From positions 1 to 10,760 of the forward strand of contig VGWZ01000052.1 of NCBI GenBank assembly GCA_016873595.1: a stretch of 10,760 nt of DNA, given 5' to 3'. The stretch's first letter is position 1; each line of letters starts with the position of its first letter. Shown in pieces: positions 5,925-10,760 of the stretch. The translations under genes were made by a program, and so were the position numbers. The notes beneath the pieces were generated by a model. That model was not told where the DNA came from and did no database searches. It saw only the letters and a list, made by a program, of their open reading frames with translations. This DNA comes from Nitrospira sp. (GTDB lineage: Bacteria; Nitrospirota; Thermodesulfovibrionia; Thermodesulfovibrionales; SM23-35).

Positions 5925-6695
5925 ATGGATGATAAACTGATAATTAAAGGCATAGAATTTCAGTCAAGGCTCTGGGTAGGCACAGGTAAATATAGGGATT
6001 TTGAAGAGACGAGAAAGGCTGTTGAGGCTTCAGGAGCAGATGTGGTAACGGTTGCAGTCAGAAGGGTGAATATCATAGACAGGAAGTCTGAGAACCTTCT
6101 TGACTACATTGACCCGAAGAAATATAAAATCCTCCCTAATACAGCTGGTTGCTATACAGTAGAAGACGCCTTGAGATATGCAAGGCTTGCCAGGGAGGCT
6201 GGCATTTCAGACCTTATAAAGCTTGAGGTAATCGGGGACGAAAAAACTCTTTTTCCTGATGTATGTGGATTACTGAAGGCAACTGAGATACTCGCAAAGG
6301 AAGGTTTTATCGTCCTTCCCTATACAAATGATGACCCTATAATAGCAAAGAGGCTTGTGGATGCAGGTGCTGCTGCGGTGATGCCTCTTGGTGCACCTAT
6401 TGGTTCTGGTCTTGGAATCAGAAATCCATACAACATAAAGATAATACTTGAATCAGTAGCTCTACCGGTTATTGTTGATGCAGGTGTGGGAACCGCATCT
6501 GATGCAACTATAGCAATGGAGCTTGGTTGTGATGCAGTGCTTATAAACACAGGCATAGCCGGTGCAAAAGACCCGATTGCAATGGCTGAGGCAATGAAAC
6601 ACGCGGTTATTGCTGGGAGGTTGGCATATAAGGCTGGAAGGATTCCTAAAAAGCTTTATGCAACTGCGAGCAGTCCGATAGAAGGAATGTTATAA
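5925..6695 (+). CDS. thiG: Thiazole synthase ThiG
   Basis: ThiG condenses 1-deoxy-D-xylulose 5-phosphate, dehydroglycine and the sulfur of ThiS-thiocarboxylate to form the thiazole phosphate of thiamine. It is a TIM-barrel enzyme in the cytoplasm. The Schiff-base lysine is K99 in the motif LIKLEVIGD. Other family motifs are GTGKY near the N-terminus, VTVAVRRVN, LPNTAGCYT, PYTNDDP, VMPLGAPIGSGLGI, VDAGVGTASDA, VLINTGIAGA and the C-terminal SSPIEGML. Length is 256 residues, typical. AGAGGAGA lies 5 bases before the ATG, the best ribosome-binding site among the first three genes of the cluster. It is separated from its partner thiS by a 122-bp hairpin element. The dehydroglycine supplier (ThiH or ThiO) and the ThiS-activating ThiF are not in the window and must be encoded elsewhere. 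Confidence 0.98.
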   Translation: MDDKLIIKGIEFQSRLWVGTGKYRDFEETRKAVEASGADVVTVAVRRVNIIDRKSENLLDYIDPKKYKILPNTAGCYTVEDALRYARLAREAGISDLIKLEVIGDEKTLFPDVCGLLKATEILAKEGFIVLPYTNDDPIIAKRLVDAGAAAVMPLGAPIGSGLGIRNPYNIKIILESVALPVIVDAGVGTASDATIAMELGCDAVLINTGIAGAKDPIAMAEAMKHAVIAGRLAYKAGRIPKKLYATASSPIEGML

Positions 6696-6715
6696 GACAG
6701 TAAATAGTGAATAAA

Positions 6716-6842
6716 TAGAGTCTGTTTATAAACTGTCTGTTTGTCATTCCCGTGCAAACGGGAATCCAGTAAATTCAATGGGTTCTGGATTCCTGCTTTC
6801 GCAGGAATGACAGAAAACCGTAATTTATGGACAGACACTAAA
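6716..6842. repeat. Hairpin-rich element between thiG and thiE
   Basis: The core (6742-6812) has inverted ends TGTCATTCC and GGAATGACA and two hairpins with 4-base loops: TTCCCGT-GCAA-ACGGGAA (6747-6764) and TTCCTGC-TTTC-GCAGGAA (6790-6807). GAATCCAG and CTGGATTC pair around the centre. Imperfect inverted similarity extends outwards: TAGAGTCTGT (6716-6725) matches the reverse complement of ACAGACACTA at 6831-6840. A 13-bp near-direct repeat, GACAGTAAATAGT/GACACTAAATAGT, flanks the insertion at 6696-6708 and 6834-6846. Read on the minus strand, the core gives the recurrent peptide VIPAKAGIQ, a familiar sign of this repeat family. Confidence 0.85.
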
Positions 6843-6847
6843 TAGTA

Positions 6848-7501
6848 ATGAGTAAACAATTAATAAACTTCAGACTTTATTTAATAACAGATAGAAAAAT
6901 TTACACTGATAAAAACTCATTCATAAATGCAATTGAAGCTGCCTTAAAGGGTGGGGTAAAGGCAGTACAGCTTCGGGAAAAGGATCTCAATACGAGGGAG
7001 CTTCTTGGATTGGCATATAAAATGAGAGAATTGACAAAAAAATATCACGCAAAACTTTTTATCAATGACAGAATTGATATCGCACTTGCTATTGGTGCAG
7101 ATGGTGTCCATATCGGTCAGAAAGGCATCCCTGCTCATGCAGTAAGAAAAATTGTTCAGGAAAAACTCCGGATTGGTGTGTCAACGCATAGTCTTGAGGA
7201 GGCTCTTGAGGCAGAGAGAGATGGTGCAGATTTTATAACCATTGGCCCTATTTATAAGACTCCTTCTAAACTCAAATATGGTAAGCCTATCGGTGTTGAT
7301 ACACTAAGAAGAGTGAAGTCCGCAATATCGATACCGGTGTTCGGCATTGGAGGAATAAAATTGGATAAGGTGAAAGAAGTAATGGATGCCGGAGCTAATG
7401 GCATTGCATTGATTTCTGCTATTCTCGCATCAAAGGATATTAGAAAAACAACGGAGGATTTTTTGAGGTTACTAAACCAAAATGAAGGGCAGACATACTG
7501 A
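6848..7501 (+). CDS. thiE: Thiamine-phosphate synthase ThiE
   Basis: ThiE couples hydroxymethylpyrimidine pyrophosphate with thiazole phosphate to give thiamine phosphate, in the cytoplasm. It is a TIM barrel, and the motifs run in the expected order: LYLITDR, VQLREKDL (QLREKD at residues 41-46, binding the pyrophosphate), FINDRIDIALAIGADGVHIG, IGVSTHSLEEA, DFITIGPIYKTPSK, VFGIGGI and GANGIALISAI. Length is 217 residues, normal. The ATG at 6848 has no convincing Shine-Dalgarno: the 30 bases before it are the right end of a repeat element, so the native leader may have been altered by the insertion. No better in-frame start lies downstream before the conserved LYLITDR. It belongs to the TPP-riboswitch-controlled cluster, 152 bp after thiG. 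Confidence 0.97.
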   Translation: MSKQLINFRLYLITDRKIYTDKNSFINAIEAALKGGVKAVQLREKDLNTRELLGLAYKMRELTKKYHAKLFINDRIDIALAIGADGVHIGQKGIPAHAVRKIVQEKLRIGVSTHSLEEALEAERDGADFITIGPIYKTPSKLKYGKPIGVDTLRRVKSAISIPVFGIGGIKLDKVKEVMDAGANGIALISAILASKDIRKTTEDFLRLLNQNEGQTY

Positions 7502-7681
7502 AAAACCTTTTCAAAGCAACAATATTTTATTGTGGTACACATGAATGCAGACATAGCTTTAAGTGTATTTTAAAGAAAGGCTGGCTGGCCAGTCTAAAGG
7601 ACAATAAGGTGTTGCTGGAAAAGCTTTTATCAGCACATCTGCCCTTCAAAGCAAGAAAATATTTTGAAATTGGTGGGTGAA

Positions 7682-8977
7682 ATGACAAAAATAGAATATG
7701 CAAAAGAGGGAATTATTAATGACGAAGTGAAGGAGGTTGCCCTTTCTGAAGGCATATCACCTGAAATTCTCGCCGTTGATATTGCAAAAGGCGTCACAGT
7801 AATCCCCAAAAATATATATCACACTATAAAACCAATTGGAATTGGAAAAGGCCTGAGAACAAAGGTAAATGCAAATATAGGAACATCAAAAGACAGGGTT
7901 TCTTTTGACGATGAAATAGAGAAACTTAAGGTGCTTGTCAAATATGGCGCTGATGCGGTTATGGATCTTTCGACAGGAGGTCCAATTAAAGATCTGAGAA
8001 GGCTTCTTTTAAGCAAGTCTCCTCTCTCAATTGGCACAGTTCCCATATACGAGGCTGCAGTGAGAGCTGCAGAGGTATATGGAACAATAGCAAAGATGAC
8101 CACTGATAGTATTTTTGAGGTAATAGAAGAACATGCAAAAGATGGAGTTGATTTTGTTACAGTCCATTGTGGCATCACAAGGAAGGCTGTTGAAAGGCTT
8201 AAAGAAGAAGGAAGAGTTCTTGATATAGTAAGCCGCGGTGGTTCATTCCTTCTCGAATGGATGATTTACAACGACAGGGAGAATCCTCTCTATGAGTATT
8301 ATGACAGGCTGCTTGAAATTGCAAAAAGATATGATTTGACATTGAGCCTCGGAGATGCCCTGCGTCCTGGATGCATTGAGGATGCAACTGACAGGAGCCA
8401 GATTGAAGAACTGCTTACAATCGGAGAATTAAGAGATAGATCTCTCGAATCAGGGGTTCAGACAATAATTGAAGGTCCCGGTCATGTGCCTTTGAACCAG
8501 GTTGAATTGAACATAAAAATCCAGAAAGAAATCTGTAAAGGTGCACCTTTCTATGTGCTTGGTCCACTGGTGACTGACGTTGCAATGGGGTATGACCATA
8601 TAGCAGCAGCCATAGGCGGCGCCATTGCAGGTGCTGCAGGTGCGGATTTTCTCTGTTATGTTACCCCCTCAGAACATATCAGGCTTCCAAATGTTGACGA
8701 TGTAAAAGAAGGTCTTATTGCATTAAAGATAGCTGCACATGCAGCAGATATTGCAAAAGGTATCCCCGGTGCAATAGAGCGTGACAGGAAGATGGCTGAA
8801 TGCAGGAAGAACCTTGACTGGAATGGGCAGATTGTATTAAGTTTTGATCCAGAGAGAGTGCGAAAATGGCGTTCAGAAGTACCGCCAACAGAACAAGAGG
8901 TCTGTAGCATGTGTGGGGAGTTCTGTGCAATAAAGATAGTGGAGAAGGCACTGAGGAAAAAAGAAAATAGGAAATGA
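7682..8977 (+). CDS. thiC: Phosphomethylpyrimidine synthase ThiC
   Basis: ThiC is a radical-SAM-type [4Fe-4S] enzyme that rearranges aminoimidazole ribotide into hydroxymethylpyrimidine phosphate. Seen: MTKIEYAKEGII at the start, VNANIGT (62-68), DAVMDLSTGG, DFVTVHCGIT, SRGGSFLLEWM, GDALRPG (224-230), EGPGHVP (264-270), DVAMGYDHI and CYVTPSEHIRLP. The cluster-binding cysteines are C408, C411 and C415 in CSMCGEFC. The last gap is three residues, one fewer than the CX2CX4C of long ThiC proteins such as that of E. coli; I believe this is usual for the short form, which also lacks the N-terminal domain. At 431 residues it matches that form. ATG 7682 was preferred over the in-frame TTG at 7664 because it gives the family N-terminus and follows GGTGGGTG. 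Its stop overlaps the thiD start by 4 bases (ATGA). Confidence 0.98.
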   Translation: MTKIEYAKEGIINDEVKEVALSEGISPEILAVDIAKGVTVIPKNIYHTIKPIGIGKGLRTKVNANIGTSKDRVSFDDEIEKLKVLVKYGADAVMDLSTGGPIKDLRRLLLSKSPLSIGTVPIYEAAVRAAEVYGTIAKMTTDSIFEVIEEHAKDGVDFVTVHCGITRKAVERLKEEGRVLDIVSRGGSFLLEWMIYNDRENPLYEYYDRLLEIAKRYDLTLSLGDALRPGCIEDATDRSQIEELLTIGELRDRSLESGVQTIIEGPGHVPLNQVELNIKIQKEICKGAPFYVLGPLVTDVAMGYDHIAAAIGGAIAGAAGADFLCYVTPSEHIRLPNVDDVKEGLIALKIAAHAADIAKGIPGAIERDRKMAECRKNLDWNGQIVLSFDPERVRKWRSEVPPTEQEVCSMCGEFCAIKIVEKALRKKENRK

Positions 8978-9735
8978 AAATAGCCCTTTCTATAGCTGGT
9001 TCTGACCCAACAGGCGGTGCAGGGCTACAGGCAGACTTAAAGGTCTTTAGATCCCTTGATGTGCACGGGCTCTCTGTAGTTTCTGCAATTACTGCACAGA
9101 ATACAGAAGGTGTTTATTCAGTCCTTCCTGTAGATAAGAGTTTCTTCGAGAAACAGCTCCATATACTTTTATCCGATATCAGACCTGATGCAGTAAAGAC
9201 AGGGATGCTTTATAGCAGATGGGCTGTTGAGATTATTTCTAAGATCTTAAGAGAATATTCATTGAGTAATCTTGTTGTTGATCCTGTGACAGTATCTTCA
9301 TCTGGCACAAGTCTTGTTGAAGATGGGACATTAGAGGCATTAAGGGAAAAACTCTTCCCTTTATCTAAGCTCATTACCCCGAATATCCATGAAGCATCAA
9401 TGCTGACAGGCATTATGATTAAAGATAAAAAAAGTATGGAAAATGCTGCTAAAGTATTGAAAGATATGGGACCTGAAGCAGTGGTCATTACAGGTGGGCA
9501 TCTCGAAGAAATAGCACAGGATCTCTATTATGATGGAGAGTTTCATCCTTTTGAAGTTGAAAAAATAAAAGGTGAATATCATGGCACTGGATGTGCATTT
9601 TCTGCTGCTGTTACCGCATTTCTTGCCAATAGATATAGTACTCTTGAATCTGTTAGAAGAGCAAAGGACTTTGTAATTAAAGCAATAAAAAAGGCTTACC
9701 ATCCTGGCAGAGGGATGGGACTGCTTTATTTATAA
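8974..9735 (+). CDS. thiD: Hydroxymethylpyrimidine (phosphate) kinase ThiD
   Basis: ThiD phosphorylates the pyrimidine made by ThiC to the pyrophosphate used by ThiE, with ATP. It is a ribokinase-family enzyme. Motifs: SIAGSDPTGGAGLQAD at the N-terminus (substrate site), VSAITAQNT, VKTGML, VVDPV, LITPNIHEA, VVITGGH, and the anion hole plus catalytic cysteine region GTGC (204-207) followed by AFSAA. Length is 253 residues, standard for the monofunctional enzyme; there is no fused ThiE or ThiN domain. The ATG lies in an ATGA overlap with the thiC stop, which indicates translational coupling so that both pyrimidine-branch enzymes are made together. GGAA just before the ATG is a weak Shine-Dalgarno within thiC. 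It appears to be the last gene of the thiamine cluster. Confidence 0.98.
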   Translation: MKIALSIAGSDPTGGAGLQADLKVFRSLDVHGLSVVSAITAQNTEGVYSVLPVDKSFFEKQLHILLSDIRPDAVKTGMLYSRWAVEIISKILREYSLSNLVVDPVTVSSSGTSLVEDGTLEALREKLFPLSKLITPNIHEASMLTGIMIKDKKSMENAAKVLKDMGPEAVVITGGHLEEIAQDLYYDGEFHPFEVEKIKGEYHGTGCAFSAAVTAFLANRYSTLESVRRAKDFVIKAIKKAYHPGRGMGLLYL

Positions 9736-9767
9736 CATTTTAAGTTTCAACACATAAGGAGGACATC

Positions 9768-10334
9768 GTGAAAAAATCTTTAGGAGCAAGAACTCTTGTG
9801 TGCCCTACGCCAGTCTGGGTTATAGGGTCGTATGATAAAGATAGTAAACCAAATGTGATGACTGCCGCATGGGTAGGGATCTGCTGTTCCAAACCACCAA
9901 GTGTTGCAATTTCTCTGCGGAAGGCGACATATACATACGGGAATATCATGGAGCGGAAAGCTTTCACGGTGAATATTCCTTCTGAGAAGTATGTCAGGGA
10001 AGCTGATTATTTTGGCATAACGTCAGGGAAAGATGTGGACAAATTTTCTGCAACTGGACTTACTCCGGTCAAGAGCGAACTTGTGGATGCTCCTTATGTG
10101 CAGGAATTCCCCGTAGTGTTAGAGTGTAAAGTAACACACACCATAGAAATTGGGTTACACACGCAATTCATTGGCGAGATTCTTGATGTCAAAGTTGATG
10201 AGGTCATGCTTGAAGAAAAAGGGCTTCCAGATATTGAAAAAATAAAACCATTTCTCTTTTCTCCTGAAATTAGAACCTATCATAAGGTCGGCGAATATCT
10301 CGGACAGGCATTTTCTATAGGGAGGAAGATTTAA
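9768..10334 (+). CDS. Flavin reductase-family protein (flavoredoxin-like)
   Basis: An FMN-binding split-barrel protein of the flavin reductase-like (DIM6/NTAB) family. It resembles flavoredoxins of sulfate reducers, electron carriers linked with sulfur-compound reduction, and related proteins of unknown role in other anaerobes. Seen: MKKSLGARTLVCPTPVWVIGS, then KPNVMTAAWVGICCSKPPSVAISLRKATYTYGNI (flavin-binding N-terminal part), FTVNIPSE, ADYFGITSGKDVDKFSATGL, and the C-terminal HTQFIGEILDVKVDE. Length is 188 residues, normal. No signal peptide or membrane segment is visible. The start is GTG at 9768, chosen because the near-perfect Shine-Dalgarno TAAGGAGG lies 5 bases upstream and the N-terminus fits the family. 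It follows thiD by 32 bp and may be read through from the thi operon, though its excellent ribosome site points to higher expression. A link with thiamine synthesis is not established. The specific electron partner is unknown. Confidence 0.9.
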   Translation: MKKSLGARTLVCPTPVWVIGSYDKDSKPNVMTAAWVGICCSKPPSVAISLRKATYTYGNIMERKAFTVNIPSEKYVREADYFGITSGKDVDKFSATGLTPVKSELVDAPYVQEFPVVLECKVTHTIEIGLHTQFIGEILDVKVDEVMLEEKGLPDIEKIKPFLFSPEIRTYHKVGEYLGQAFSIGRKI

Positions 10335-10389
10335 CTTAATAGTTCCCTGTAACTTGCAGGCTATCTGATTACTCAGAAGGAGAATAAGA

Positions 10390-10595
10390 ATTAAGAAGTG
10401 GACTCACCCAGGCGGTAAGTTAAGGGAACTTGGCGCAAAATCCTTAACAGACGCAGAACTCTTATCAATTCTAATTTCTACAGGTACGAAGGGAAAATCA
10501 GCAGAGAAAATATTGGCTCATTCAAAGGCATGGCTAATCAGCCGCTCGAAAAGTTTCTTGAATTCAAAGGACTTGGTGATGTAAAGATAATAAGA
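10390..10595 (+). pseudogene. radC: Decayed RadC-family (UPF0758) gene
   Basis: Frame 1 from 10390 reads IKKWTHPGGKLRELGAKS, then LTDAELLSILISTGTKGKSA, a clear RadC N-terminus (helix-hairpin-helix-containing, JAB-domain family). It loses homology near 10512 and stops at 10582-10584. Homology resumes in another frame from about 10515 as GSFKGMANQPLEKFLEFKG, then LGDVKIIR, ending near 10595. Intact members have several more codons between SAEKI and GSFKG, so an out-of-frame deletion around 10510-10515 is likely. AAGGAG (10377-10382) is correctly placed, but the codon at 10390 is ATT and no ATG, GTG or TTG lies in frame after the stop at 10366. From 10596 the sequence leaves the family and soon enters a repeat element; the catalytic JAB domain is missing. 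Three independent defects mark it as a relic. Confidence in the family is high; the exact mutational order is inferred. Confidence 0.82.
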
Positions 10596-10620
10596 CCTAA
10601 ATTGAGCGATTCTAATACTT

Positions 10621-10747
10621 TGTCATTCCCCGACTTGATCGGGGAATCCAGACGCCGTCCCCGCGAAAGCGGGGAACTATATATAAGGAACTGGATTCCC
10701 GTTTTCACGGGAAACCCTGGATTCTCTGGTCAAGCCAGAGAATGACA
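10621..10747. repeat. 127-bp hairpin-rich element truncating the radC relic
   Basis: Ends are inverted: TGTCATTC (10621-10628) and GAATGACA (10740-10747). Four hairpins follow each other: TTCCCCGA-CTTGA-TCGGGGAA (10626-10646), TCCCCGC-GAAA-GCGGGGA (10658-10675, GNRA loop), TTCCCGT-TTTC-ACGGGAA (10696-10713) and TTCTCTGG-TCAAG-CCAGAGAA (10722-10742). GGAATCCAG (10643-10651) can also pair with CTGGATTCC (10691-10699). It is the same family as the element at 6716-6842, but with more hairpin modules. Confidence 0.85.
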
Positions 10748-10760
10748 CTTATTGGGTGAT

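Noticed and set aside
6656..6859. Minus-strand frame containing VIPAKAGIQ
   Set aside because: This peptide comes from reading through the hairpin repeat; the rest of the frame is antisense to thiG and spacer, and no start signals are visible.
7664..7681. TTG start for thiC at 7664
   Set aside because: The ATG six codons downstream gives the usual ThiC N-terminus (MTKIEYAKEGI type) and has GGTGGGTG just upstream.
7502..7681. Second TPP riboswitch ahead of thiC
   Set aside because: thiC often has its own, but neither CTGAGA nor GAACCTGA occurs in this spacer.
7819..8178. 119-codon minus-strand frame inside thiC
   Set aside because: It lies wholly antisense to strongly conserved thiC codons, shows no ribosome site and has no recognisable motif; a shadow frame.
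10335..10380. Terminator after the flavin reductase-family gene
   Set aside because: The only pairing is a 4-bp CCTG/CAGG stem with no T-run after it.
10530..10745. 71-codon frame as an independent gene
   Set aside because: Its first 22 codons are RadC homology out of frame with the upstream part; the rest is translated repeat element.

Overview
The window is a stretch of bacterial chromosome carrying housekeeping genes, at roughly 40% G+C by eye. Almost everything complete lies on the + strand. My best guess for the source is an anaerobe of the Nitrospirota/Thermodesulfovibrionia type or a similar sulfur-cycling lineage. The reasons are a flavoredoxin-like flavin reductase, a short-form ThiC, a LarB homologue, and many small hairpin-rich repeats of the kind that begin TGTCATTCC. 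This placement is inference from gene content and sequence style; no marker in the window proves it.

Layout. Positions 1-200 form a divergent control region. It holds the 5' tip of an unidentified minus-strand gene, a pair of operator-like direct repeats over that gene's probable -10 box, and a sigma70-type promoter facing gltX. Then come gltX (GluRS, 201-1649) and glnS (GlnRS, 1681-3375), a degenerate repeat tract, gpsA (3497-4492), a hairpin-rich repeat element, and larB (4635-5372).

A strong promoter (TTGACA-18-TATACT) overlaps the larB stop codon and drives a TPP riboswitch with an intrinsic terminator. This controls a thiamine cluster: thiS, thiG, thiE, thiC, thiD (5530-9735). thiS and thiG make the thiazole moiety, thiC and thiD make and phosphorylate the pyrimidine, and thiE joins the two halves. 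thiF, thiH/thiO and thiL are not in the window. Two repeat elements have entered the cluster, one between thiS and thiG and one between thiG and thiE. A flavin reductase-family gene (9768-10334) follows.

The window ends with a decayed radC-family gene. It has no canonical start codon, shows an internal frame change, and is cut off by another TGTCATTCC-type element.

No wholly new system is evident. The points most worth a second look are: ThiS does not end in Gly-Gly but runs on as YRWI; the thiS start codon sits on the riboswitch terminator T-tract with no Shine-Dalgarno; the operator-like repeats at 57-126; the radC relic; and the repeat elements inside the thiamine operon. All identifications come from reading motifs by eye; no database search was run.
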